A DNA stretch of 58,219 nt from an uncultured Treponema sp. (GTDB taxonomy: Bacteria > Spirochaetota > Spirochaetia > Treponematales > Treponemataceae). The position numbers were made by a program, and so were the translations under genes. Position 1 is the stretch's first letter, and every line of letters starts with the position of its first letter. The notes beneath the pieces were generated by a model that did no database searches, was not told the origin of the DNA, and saw only the letters and a list, made by a program, of their open reading frames with translations. Of this stretch, positions 33,993 to 41,068 are shown one piece after another. The stretch lies in assembly GCA_947178095.1 (NCBI GenBank), contig CAMWWZ010000004.1:1-58219 (forward strand), read 5' to 3'.

Positions 33993-35192
33993 TCACAAAC
34001 TTTTTACGGAAGGAATGTACAAAATTTGATTTATTTTCAAAAGAGCGTTTTCCTTTATGCCGTTCGTGTCGCAAAGAAGCTTTACGGTCACGCCATAGCG
34101 TCGTGAAATCGCCCAAAGAGAATCTCCTTTTACGACTTTGTATTTGAACGGAAATTCCAATTCTTTCACGTTTTTCAAAGCCACTTCGAAATTTTCACTC
34201 ATTCCTTTTGGAAGTCGCAATGTGCTTTCCGTGGCGGGAGGGGTAAAGCCTTTCGTAAAAGAAGGATTCAATGTTTTCAAAATATTTTCTTCGATTTGAA
34301 TTTCGCTAGCAATAGAAGAAAGCATGTAAGGCTTTTTTACAGTTACAAAATCGTAGACATCATCTTCGTTTTGCGCGGCGAAAAATTCCTCTTTGAAATC
34401 CAAAATCTCCACGTCGAATTTTTGCGGGTCGATGCAAATTTCTGCGACGGCGAGAAGTTCCGGAATATAGTCTGCGGTTTGTTTCGGAATGTAGCCGTCC
34501 GCCGCCAATTTCCAAAAATCAGTTTCGCCGTCTGCCTTTTTTATCGCCGCGCGCATTTTTCCGTTTCCGCAATTGTAAGCCGCAATTGCCAAAAGCCAGT
34601 CGCCGTATATTTTATAATTGTCTTTCAACTTGGAAAGCCCCGCAATTGTGGACTTCCAAGGATCGAGGCGTTCGTCCATATATTCGTCAAGCTTTAGATA
34701 TGGATAAACGCTGTTCGACATAAACTGCCACATGCCTTTCGCGCCGGAACGCGACACGGCTTTTGTATTATAGCCGGATTCGATTACCGGAAGATATTCC
34801 AATTCTGCGGGAAGTCCTTGTTCACGGACGGTTTTGCGGACGAAGATTCTGTATTCCGGATATTTTTCGACGGAGGCTTTCATAAATTTGAATCGATGTT
34901 CTTTCAGGAATTCTTCTTTCCAATGCAAAACTTCTTCGCGCTCCGAATGCTCTTTTACAATGGCGAAAAGCGCGAGTTCCGGATTTTCTTCAGGCGGAGA
35001 AGATTCTTCTTCATTTTTAATTTCAAGTTTTTCTTTGGACTTTTTGGATTTTGATTTTTTTTCTTTTTTTGAAAGTTCAAAATTCTCGGAAATTTCTTCC
35101 GCAGAATTGTCCGCATTATTGCAAAAAAGCGACGATGAAAAAATCGTCAAAAACAGAAAAAACAGGCTCGCGCCTTTTGAAAAAAATTTCAT
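33993..35192 (-). CDS. MltD-like membrane-bound lytic transglycosylase with LysM domain
   Basis: The protein has 399 residues from the ATG at 35192, preceded by GGAG. The longer frame to 35270 is rejected. The N-terminal signal sequence is followed by a Lys/Ser/Glu-rich linker. An SLT catalytic domain (about 140-290) has the Glu of LPVIESGYNTKAVSRSGAKG (quoted as ESGY and GAKGMWQFM). A C-terminal LysM domain (about 350-395, YKVVKGDSLWAISRRYGV) binds peptidoglycan. It cleaves glycan strands in the periplasm during wall growth or remodelling. Confidence 0.92.
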   Translation of the reverse strand: MKFFSKGASLFFLFLTIFSSSLFCNNADNSAEEISENFELSKKEKKSKSKKSKEKLEIKNEEESSPPEENPELALFAIVKEHSEREEVLHWKEEFLKEHRFKFMKASVEKYPEYRIFVRKTVREQGLPAELEYLPVIESGYNTKAVSRSGAKGMWQFMSNSVYPYLKLDEYMDERLDPWKSTIAGLSKLKDNYKIYGDWLLAIAAYNCGNGKMRAAIKKADGETDFWKLAADGYIPKQTADYIPELLAVAEICIDPQKFDVEILDFKEEFFAAQNEDDVYDFVTVKKPYMLSSIASEIQIEENILKTLNPSFTKGFTPPATESTLRLPKGMSENFEVALKNVKELEFPFKYKVVKGDSLWAISRRYGVTVKLLCDTNGIKENALLKINQILYIPSVKSL

Positions 35193-35420
35193 TTTGTTCT
35201 CCAAAAATTTTAACTTCAAGTTTTTCAAAAAGTCATCTAGCGTATTTTTTCCACATCGCAAAAATTGCAACGCGGACGAAATTAAACTCTTGAGAAATTG
35301 AAATTTCCTGCGGGCTTAATTTATAACGGATGAAAATTCGATTTTCTATTCTAATATAATTTTCGGCAAAAAGTCAAATTCTTCTTACAAGGCAAAGAAA
35401 TTTTTTTTCAAAAAAACCTA

Positions 35421-35448
35421 TTCACAAAAAATGCTTTTGTGATATAAT
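35421..35448 (+). promoter_or_regulatory. Promoter of acyltransferase gene, near-leaderless
   Basis: TTCACA (35421-35426), a 16-base spacer and TGATATAAT with TATAAT at 35443-35448 (extended -10). The predicted start is about 3 bases before the ATG at 35458. Confidence 0.75.
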
Positions 35449-35457
35449 AGTAAGGCT

Positions 35458-36186
35458 ATGCGAAAATTCATTTATATTATTCTAATAAATTTCGTGCGCT
35501 TAATATATTATATTCCAAAGATGCGTTGGTACGCCGACCATCCAAAAAAATATTCAGAGAAAGATAGATACGAACTTTTGCGGCATTGCATCAAAATTGT
35601 GGAGCACACGGCGTTTGCAAAACCAATTTCTTCGGGACAGGAAAACTTGCCGAAAAATTCGCCTTATGTGATGTTCCCGAATCATCAAGGAAAATACGAC
35701 GCGCTTGGAATCATCAGCCAAAATGACGACGTTTGTTCTTTTATTTTGCGCGACGATTTGAAATGGCCGCTGCTTTTGCCGGAAGCCTGCGCCTTGGTAA
35801 ACGCCAAGCGGATGCGACGAGGAAGCCGTCGCGATGCGATAAATGTTTTGAACACGGTGCAGGATGAAATCAAGGCTGGCAAGCGTTACATAATTTTTCC
35901 TGAAGGCGGCTACACGGACAATAAAAATTCCACCACGGAATTCAAGCCAGGAACATTTCAATTTGCCACGCGCGAAAAAGTTCCGATTGTTCCCGTCGCG
36001 CTCATCGACACTTACAAAGTTTTGTACTACGAAAAAATTTTCGAAAAAGTCGTTCCGCAAATTCATTTTTTGCAGCCGATTTATTACGACGAATACAAAG
36101 ACTTGACGACAACGCAAATTGCGCAAATCGTAAAATCGCGCATCGATGAATGCATCGCGCAAAAACTTTCAGAGCACAAAGAATAA
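35458..36186 (+). CDS. plsC: 1-acyl-glycerol-3-phosphate acyltransferase (PlsC family)
   Basis: The protein has 242 residues. An N-terminal hydrophobic membrane-associated stretch covers 1-20. The acyltransferase motifs are NHQGKYD (His-x4-Asp, about 76-82) and FPEGG (about 147). It adds the second acyl chain to make phosphatidic acid. The ATG at 35458 has no Shine-Dalgarno, and an extended -10 box abuts it. Exact acceptor specificity cannot be read, so the symbol is by family. Confidence 0.85.
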   Translation: MRKFIYIILINFVRLIYYIPKMRWYADHPKKYSEKDRYELLRHCIKIVEHTAFAKPISSGQENLPKNSPYVMFPNHQGKYDALGIISQNDDVCSFILRDDLKWPLLLPEACALVNAKRMRRGSRRDAINVLNTVQDEIKAGKRYIIFPEGGYTDNKNSTTEFKPGTFQFATREKVPIVPVALIDTYKVLYYEKIFEKVVPQIHFLQPIYYDEYKDLTTTQIAQIVKSRIDECIAQKLSEHKE

Positions 36187-36206
36187 TTGCAATCGTTTCA
36201 AAAAGC

Positions 36207-36235
36207 AAAGCCCTACCCAACGGATAGGACTTTTT
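36207..36235. terminator. Bidirectional terminator
   Basis: AAAGCCCTA (36207-36215) pairs with TAGGACTTT (one mismatch), followed by T5. It sits between the convergent acyltransferase and barrel genes. Confidence 0.7.
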
Positions 36236-36259
36236 AATTAGATAAATTTTGCGGCAAGA

Positions 36260-36940
36260 TTATTTGAACTTGTACGCGGCAGTAATATTGATGCCCAATG
36301 CGCCGCGACGCAAAATGTCAACATTTTTATCTTTGTCATTTTTGTCCTTAGTTTTGATTTTAAGTTTGTTGAAATCGATTCCGTAGCGAATGTCGCCGCC
36401 GAGCACGAATTTTCCTAGAGGCACGACAATGCCGCAGCCAAAATCCATTCCGAATGTAGCGGCCGCTATGTCAGCTTCACTACTACCGCTATAAGATTCG
36501 CCATATCCTTTAGACTTATAGTCCTCCTTTATTTTTCCGAGCGGGATTCCCAATTTCGGACCGAGGAATGGGCGGATGCTCAGTTTTCCTACTGGAATAT
36601 CGTAGCCAATCAAAAGCGCGATGTCGAAACTGTTGTACTTGTATTTGACTTCAGCTTCATATTCGCCTTCAGAAGCTTTCCATTTTGTGCCGTTTGCCAA
36701 AGAAAAGAAAAGTTCGGGCTGGAGCGAAAGTGTGCCAGGACCAATGTCGGCCACTCCGAAATGTCCGAAAATTCCTACATCGCCTCCAACTGTCATTTTG
36801 CTGTCGGCGCCTGAATAATCAAGCTTCGTGCCTGCATTGAGCAAAATTCCACCTTTCACTCCCAATTCCATGGACATTTCCGCGAACGAGAGTGAAGCAA
36901 AAACAGCGGCCATCGCCGCCAAAACTACGACTTTTTTCAT
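36260..36940 (-). CDS. Outer-membrane beta-barrel protein
   Basis: The protein has 226 residues from the ATG at 36940 with GGGAG upstream. The frame extending to 37078 passes through the hairpin region and is rejected. The signal peptide ends SLSFA|EM. An OMP-type eight-strand-like barrel of glycine-rich and aromatic strands follows (for example FGHFGVADIG, LLIGYDIPVG), ending in YKFK. The leader contains a 42-bp perfect palindrome immediately before the Shine-Dalgarno. Function unknown. It could be a porin or a surface antigen. Confidence 0.88.
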   Translation of the reverse strand: MKKVVVLAAMAAVFASLSFAEMSMELGVKGGILLNAGTKLDYSGADSKMTVGGDVGIFGHFGVADIGPGTLSLQPELFFSLANGTKWKASEGEYEAEVKYKYNSFDIALLIGYDIPVGKLSIRPFLGPKLGIPLGKIKEDYKSKGYGESYSGSSEADIAAATFGMDFGCGIVVPLGKFVLGGDIRYGIDFNKLKIKTKDKNDKDKNVDILRRGALGINITAAYKFK

Positions 36941-36953
36941 AAAAGTACTCCCA

Positions 36954-36995
36954 TAAAAAGTCAATCGAAAGTTGCAACTTTCGATTGACTTTTTA
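36954..36995. repeat. 42-bp perfect palindrome in leader of barrel gene
   Basis: Both 21-base halves (36954-36974 and 36975-36995) pair perfectly without a loop, with the centre GTTGCAAC. It lies a single base beyond the GGGAG site (36952-36948) of the barrel gene. Transcribed RNA would form a strong stem next to the ribosome site. Confidence 0.85.
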
Positions 36996-36999
36996 CGCA

Positions 37000-37116
37000 C
37001 ATTCGCAACGCAGTGTGAATGTGCATTAAATATGCAAGTTTCCATACGGAAACTTGACATGATAAAAGTCCGCGCCATTTATGCGGGCTTTTATCATAAC
37101 TCCTGATGAAAACAAT
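37000..37116. repeat. Run of four more hairpins in the divergent intergenic region
   Basis: Arms are GCACATTC/GAATGTGC (about 36998-37024), AAGTTTCC/GGAAACTT (about 37035-37054), a 15-bp stem from ATGATAAAAG to CTTTTATCAT (about 37059-37097), and ACTTGC/GCAAGT (about 37110-37126). GCAAGT/ACTTGC recurs around the XRE start, suggesting an operator. Confidence 0.6.
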
Positions 37117-37211
37117 GCACTTGCATAACGCAAGTAGTAAAAAACATTATAGCGAAAACAATATTTTTATGCAAGTGTAAATTCTGAAAAAACTTGCGTA
37201 AAATTAGTTTT

Positions 37212-37532
37212 ATGACGGAATTTGACTTGCAAAACAGATTGGTGCAAAATCTAAAGAAAATCCGAAAATCAAAAAGCCTTACCCAAGAAAAGCTCGCGGA
37301 AAAAGCAGGACTTTCTTCTCAAATCATAAATGACATCGAAGGCGGCAGGCGTTGGCCACGGCGAGCGACGCTTTCGAAAATAATAAGCGCGCTAGAAATC
37401 GACGCGCAAGAACTTTTTGCCGCAGATTCAGTTTCGCAGGAAGAAATGCCGTTCCTCAAATTTTCACACAAAGATAAAATCGAAATTTTATCTTTGTGTG
37501 AAAAAGTCATTTCGCAATGGAATGAGAAATGA
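37212..37532 (+). CDS. XRE-family helix-turn-helix regulator
   Basis: The protein has 106 residues from the ATG at 37212. The frame start at 37194 overlaps the TAAAAT -10 candidate (37199-37204). The HTH domain is at about 13-68 (IRKSKSLTQEKLAEKAGL, SQIINDIEGG). The C-terminal coding part contains a 20-bp perfect hairpin. No Shine-Dalgarno is present, so it is probably leaderless. GCAAGT/ACTTGC half-sites surround its promoter and may be its own operator, also covering the divergent barrel gene. Confidence 0.88.
   Translation: MTEFDLQNRLVQNLKKIRKSKSLTQEKLAEKAGLSSQIINDIEGGRRWPRRATLSKIISALEIDAQELFAADSVSQEEMPFLKFSHKDKIEILSLCEKVISQWNEK
37461..37504. repeat. 20-bp-stem hairpin inside XRE coding region
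   Basis: The arms 37461-37480 and 37485-37504 are perfect with a CGAA loop, about 26 bases before the stop. They encode the residues H-K-D-K-I-E-I-L-S-L-C. It may act as a terminator or mRNA stabiliser, or be a former palindromic insertion. Confidence 0.8.
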
Positions 37533-37602
37533 CAATCTTTCGCTTTGTGAAACTTGCGCAGTCAAAAAATGCGCCCGAAAAATTCGCGCATTGTAATTGC
37601 CC

Positions 37603-37631
37603 TTGAAACTGTTTTATTTTTCCGTTAGAAT
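37603..37631 (+). promoter_or_regulatory. ettA promoter, leaderless type
   Basis: TTGAAA (37603-37608), a 17-base spacer and TAGAAT (37626-37631), identical to the purL promoter boxes. The predicted start is the ATG at 37638. Confidence 0.8.
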
Positions 37632-37637
37632 GTTTTT

Positions 37638-39359
37638 ATGGCAAAGACAGTTGACGAAAAAAAAATCATCTACACGATGAGCGACGTGAGCCGCTCTTAT
37701 GGAACTAAAACGGTTTTAAAGAACATCAGCATTTCATATTATTATGGCGCGAAAATCGGCGTGATTGGCGCGAACGGTTCGGGCAAGTCGAGCCTCTTCA
37801 AAATTCTCGCGGGTGTGGACAAAGATTTTACGGGCGAGACAATTCTTTCTCCCGGCTATTCGATTGGTTATCTTGAACAAGAGCCTGAACTTGAGGCGGG
37901 AAAAACCGTCAAAGAAATCGTGATGGAAGGCGTGAAACCAATTACGGATTTGCTTGCGGAATTCGACAAAGTGAACGAAGCGTTCGGCGATCCTGACGCG
38001 GACTTTGACAAGCTCGCCGTTCGCCAGGCGGAAATTCAGGAAAAGCTCGACGCTTTCGACGCATGGAATTTGGACGCCAATTTGGAACTCGCGATGGAAG
38101 CATTGCGATGCCCGCCGGCCGAACAAATCGTCGATGTGCTTTCGGGCGGAGAACGCCGCCGCGTCGCGCTTTGCCGCCTTCTTTTGCAGAAGCCCGACAT
38201 CCTTTTGCTCGACGAGCCGACGAATCACCTTGACGCGGAAACTGTCGCATGGCTTGAAAATCATCTTCACACTTATCCCGGAACTGTCATCGCGATTACA
38301 CACGACAGATATTTTTTGGACGATGTTGCCGGCTGGATTTTGGAACTCGATCGCGGCGAAGGCTATCCGTTCAAAGGAAATTATTCTTCGTGGCTCGAAC
38401 AAAAAGAGGCGCGGCTCGCGCTTGAGGAAAAAGGCGAAAGCCAACGCCGCAAGGAAATGCAGCGCGAATTGGAATGGATTCACATGGGCGCGAAAGGCCG
38501 CCAGGCGAAGCACAAGGAACACATCACGCGCTACGAGCAGCTTCTTTCGCAGGGCGAAAAAACGAAATTGAAGGACACGCAGATTTCCATTCCGGCAGGA
38601 CCGCGTTTGGGCGGACAAGTGATTGACGCTGAAAATCTAACGAAGTCGTTCGGCGAAAAATTGCTTTTTGAAAACTTGAGCTTTCATATTCCTGCGGGCG
38701 CGGTCGTGGGAATCGTCGGTCCGAACGGCGCGGGAAAGACCACGCTTTTCAAGCTGATTTCCGGCGCGGAAAATCCCGACGCTGGCTCGATAAAAGTTGG
38801 CGACACAGTGAAATTGGTTTACGTTGACCAGCTGCGTTCGAAACTCGATGAAAACAAAACAGTCTACGAAACTTTGACCGACGGCTTGGACTTGGTGAAA
38901 TTGGGCGCGGTGGACGAAAAGGGACGCGCTTTGGAAGGCGGAATCCGCGAAGTGAACGGGCACGCATATTGTTCATGGTTCAACTTTAACGGCGCAGCAG
39001 AACAAAACAAAAAAGTTTCGGTGCTTTCGGGCGGAGAAAAAAATCGCCTGAACTTGGGAATGATGCTCAAGGAAAGCGGAAACGTTTTGCTTCTCGACGA
39101 GCCGACAAACGATTTGGACGTTCAGACCGTGCGCGCGCTGGAAGAGGCCTTGGAAGATTTCGCGGGCTGCGCGCTCGTCGTGAGCCACGACCGCTGGTTT
39201 TTGGACAGAATCTGCACGCACATCCTCGCGTTCGAAAACAACAGCACGGTGCGTTATTTCGAAGGCAACTGGAGCGAATACGCCGACTGGAAGAAAAAAG
39301 AATTCGGCGAGGACGCGGGCGTTCCCAAGCGCACGGTGTACAGAAAAATCAGCCGATGA
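37638..39359 (+). CDS. ettA: ABC-F protein, energy-dependent translational throttle (EttA-like)
   Basis: The protein has 573 residues with two ABC domains and no membrane segment. Domain 1: Walker A GANGSGKSS (about 45), LSGGERRRV, and DEPTNHLDAE. Domain 2: GPNGAGKTT (about 357), LSGGEKNRL and DEPTNDLDVQ. The intervening arm is present. EttA binds the ribosomal E site and gates elongation in response to the ATP/ADP ratio. The ATG at 37638 has no Shine-Dalgarno. It is monocistronic. Confidence 0.94.
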   Translation: MAKTVDEKKIIYTMSDVSRSYGTKTVLKNISISYYYGAKIGVIGANGSGKSSLFKILAGVDKDFTGETILSPGYSIGYLEQEPELEAGKTVKEIVMEGVKPITDLLAEFDKVNEAFGDPDADFDKLAVRQAEIQEKLDAFDAWNLDANLELAMEALRCPPAEQIVDVLSGGERRRVALCRLLLQKPDILLLDEPTNHLDAETVAWLENHLHTYPGTVIAITHDRYFLDDVAGWILELDRGEGYPFKGNYSSWLEQKEARLALEEKGESQRRKEMQRELEWIHMGAKGRQAKHKEHITRYEQLLSQGEKTKLKDTQISIPAGPRLGGQVIDAENLTKSFGEKLLFENLSFHIPAGAVVGIVGPNGAGKTTLFKLISGAENPDAGSIKVGDTVKLVYVDQLRSKLDENKTVYETLTDGLDLVKLGAVDEKGRALEGGIREVNGHAYCSWFNFNGAAEQNKKVSVLSGGEKNRLNLGMMLKESGNVLLLDEPTNDLDVQTVRALEEALEDFAGCALVVSHDRWFLDRICTHILAFENNSTVRYFEGNWSEYADWKKKEFGEDAGVPKRTVYRKISR

Positions 39360-39375
39360 TTCGTGCGGAGCGTTT

Positions 39376-39409
39376 CATACTCGACGCTTGCGTCGAGGTA
39401 TGTTGATTT
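39376..39409 (+). repeat. Palindromic repeat, third copy
   Basis: CATACTCGACGC-TT-GCGTCGAGGTATG (39376-39402) is followed by TTGATTT. It is the same family as the copies flanking the HU-like gene. It lies about 100 bases upstream of the phase-variable ORF promoter. Confidence 0.8.
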
Positions 39410-39419
39410 TCGGGCGGGT

Positions 39420-39450
39420 CCGCTACGCAAATCTTCGATTTGCATTGCGG
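39420..39450. repeat. Structured intergenic element
   Basis: GCAAATC-TTC-GATTTGC (39427-39443) is nested in an outer CCGC/GCGG stem (39420-39423, 39447-39450). A C/G-rich tail follows. It resembles dispersed repeats near the clustered palindromes. Confidence 0.5.
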
Positions 39451-39508
39451 TCGGGCTGCTCCGGATTACGCTTACGCGACTTGTGCAAACGCCACTAGGC
39501 TGCCGCCA

Positions 39509-39537
39509 TTGACACAAGCATACTCTTATGATACAAT
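39509..39537 (+). promoter_or_regulatory. Strong promoter of poly-C ORF, leaderless type
   Basis: A consensus TTGACA (39509-39514), a 17-base spacer and TGATACAAT (TACAAT 39532-39537, extended). The predicted start of transcription is the ATG at 39544. Confidence 0.8.
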
Positions 39538-39543
39538 TTTTCC

Positions 39544-40010
39544 ATGCAAAAAATGACTTTCTGTAAAAAACTGTCTGAAAATACCCCCCCCCATCGCACA
39601 AATATGTAGTATTTGCGCCACTAGCGCATTCTACGCATAAAAAGTATAAATCTAGCACAACAAATTCTTTTACATTACTCAAAAAACACAAATTTGGCGC
39701 AACAAATTTCTTGCCAGCATTCAACAAATACGAATTTGCTGTAACAAATTCCTTGTCAGTACCCGACAAGGACAAATTTGGTGTAACAAATTCGTTCTCA
39801 GCATTCAACAAAGACAAATTTTGTGCAACAAATTCTATGTCAGCACTCTACAGGAAGGAATTTGTTGTAACAAATTCCTCCACAGCACTCGACAGAAACG
39901 AATTTCGTGCACAAGACACGTCCGCAGGACTTTATGTGCACGCCTCAACTCACCCGGAATCAACCGTCGCGCAGTCGGCGGAACAAAATAGCAAAGGAGC
40001 ATCTCTATGA
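39544..40010 (+). CDS. Repeat-rich ORF controlled by a C9 tract, currently out of frame
   Basis: From the ATG at 39544 (N terminus MQKMTFCKKLSEN) the frame reaches C9 at 39584-39592. With nine C it meets a TAG at 39607-39609. With ten C, or seven, it would enter the open frame that has no start of its own, runs through the 42-bp repeats and ends at TGA 40008-40010. The joined product would have 155 residues with a 14-residue repeat (K-F-G-V-T-N-S-type). Its stop overlaps the DUF6261 ATG (ATGA at 40007-40010), so switching may alter downstream translation. It has no signal peptide. It may be a regulatory leader rather than a functional protein. Confidence 0.5.
39584..39592 (+). repeat. C9 homopolymer (candidate phase-variation tract)
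   Basis: Nine consecutive C lie 40 bases into the ORF at 39544. Slippage by one base would join the two frames. Confidence 0.8.
39648..39920 (+). repeat. 42-bp tandem array, 6.5 units
   Basis: Units begin at 39648, 39690, 39732, 39774, 39816, 39858, with a partial at 39900. Each holds an imperfect palindrome (AATTTG .. CAAATT) and encodes a 14-residue repeat when read in the frame of the ORF ending at 40010. Both halves of the unit are conserved, so it is not a CRISPR array. Confidence 0.9.
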
Positions 40011-40741
40011 AAGGAATCCAAACATTTTACATCGGCGGAATGAACAACGCGGCGCACTTCCTGTTCGTGTCCAACGTGGCGGAGCGCGCAGAAAAGGATT
40101 CCGCCGTTTCGGAAAAGTGCAAGGCGCAGGTTGCCGCGTTGCGCGAGGCGGTGAAAGCGGAGGATGAGAACTTGCAGATTTCGGCGAAAAGTCTCACCAC
40201 CGACAAAATTGCCGAAGCCGACCGCCTGCGCGACCAGCTCTATGTGGGTTACAAGAAGGCTGTGGGCGGTTATGCGAACTTCCCTGTGGAAAGCATGGCG
40301 GAGGCGGCAAAAGTTTTGCAACAGCACATAAAGGACTATAAAATCGACGTGCAGGCGCAGTTGGACAAGGAAACCGGCTTGCTCGTCAATTTCATTCAGG
40401 ATTTGGAAAACAAATTCGCTGAGCAGGTGAAGGCACTTTCGCTTACGGCGTTCGTGGAAAAACTGAAGGCTGCGAACGAAGACGTGCGCACGCTCACAGG
40501 ACAGCGCACGGATGAGCGTTCGGCGAAGACCGCGGGCGCATTGAAGGCGGCTCGGAGTGCGAGCGACGAGGCGTACCGCATGCTCGTGCTTTACGTGAAT
40601 GCCCACGCGCTGCTCGAGGGCGAGGCGGATTACGCCGCGTTCATCGACTATGCCAACACGGAGATTGCGCACTTCCGACAGGAGGTGCTCGGCGGCAAGA
40701 AAGGCAAGGCAAAGGCGGACGACAGCGGAGACGATGCATGA
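40007..40741 (+). CDS. DUF6261-family protein
   Basis: The protein has 244 residues with an all-helical pattern. The N terminus KGIQTFYIGGMNNAAHF and the central ANFPVESMAEAAKVLQQHI segment resemble DUF6261 proteins, which are common in gut Bacteroidetes. It has no signal peptide and no enzyme motifs. The ATG at 40007 has AAAGGAG upstream and overlaps the stop of the poly-C ORF. The stop at 40739-40741 overlaps the next ATG. The function is unknown. Higher G+C than the left flank suggests transfer. Confidence 0.8.
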   Translation: MKGIQTFYIGGMNNAAHFLFVSNVAERAEKDSAVSEKCKAQVAALREAVKAEDENLQISAKSLTTDKIAEADRLRDQLYVGYKKAVGGYANFPVESMAEAAKVLQQHIKDYKIDVQAQLDKETGLLVNFIQDLENKFAEQVKALSLTAFVEKLKAANEDVRTLTGQRTDERSAKTAGALKAARSASDEAYRMLVLYVNAHALLEGEADYAAFIDYANTEIAHFRQEVLGGKKGKAKADDSGDDA

Positions 40742-41010
40742 GACGGTATGCGGCTGTCCTTGTGGCGGTGCTGTGCGCCGCCATGAGTGCATGGGCGGAA
40801 TCAGGAGTGCCCATTGTAGCCGTGATTCCGTTCGAAGCGGCAAGCACTCTCGTTACGCTGATTGGCGTGAATCCCGTAACGGCTTCTGTTGCCGCGCGGC
40901 ATGCGGAAAGCATGGATGCGCTCATGGCGACAGTGTCGGGGCTGTGCGTGGAACTGCTAGGTAGCATGGCGGACGGGGGAACGCGGCGGAGTAGCGGAAA
41001 GGTGTATTGA
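40738..41010 (+). CDS. Short secreted CsgG-like derivative
   Basis: The protein has 90 residues. The signal peptide ends SAWA|ES. The start PIVAVIPFEAAS matches the PTVVIVPFEAKS start of the 42818 protein. The later HAESMDALMATVSGLCVELLG matches that protein's end (VKDTMELLDKIPSICNALIAQLG). It therefore looks like a CsgG-like protein with the middle removed. It is coupled to DUF6261 through ATGA (40738-40741), with GGAG upstream. Its activity is doubtful. Confidence 0.6.
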   Translation: MRRYAAVLVAVLCAAMSAWAESGVPIVAVIPFEAASTLVTLIGVNPVTASVAARHAESMDALMATVSGLCVELLGSMADGGTRRSSGKVY

Positions 41011-41068
41011 CGGAGAGAGGAAAAAACAAAATGCTTTTTGACAAAAATAAAAAGCAAGGAGTAAAACA

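Noticed and set aside
39254..39817. Minus-strand frame of 187 codons across the array and C9
   Set aside because: It overlaps the end of ettA in antisense and has no Shine-Dalgarno. The repeated peptide is explained by the tandem array.
39648..39920. Possible CRISPR array
   Set aside because: Both halves of each 42-bp unit are conserved. There are no unique spacers, no cas gene is nearby, and the repeats encode an open frame.
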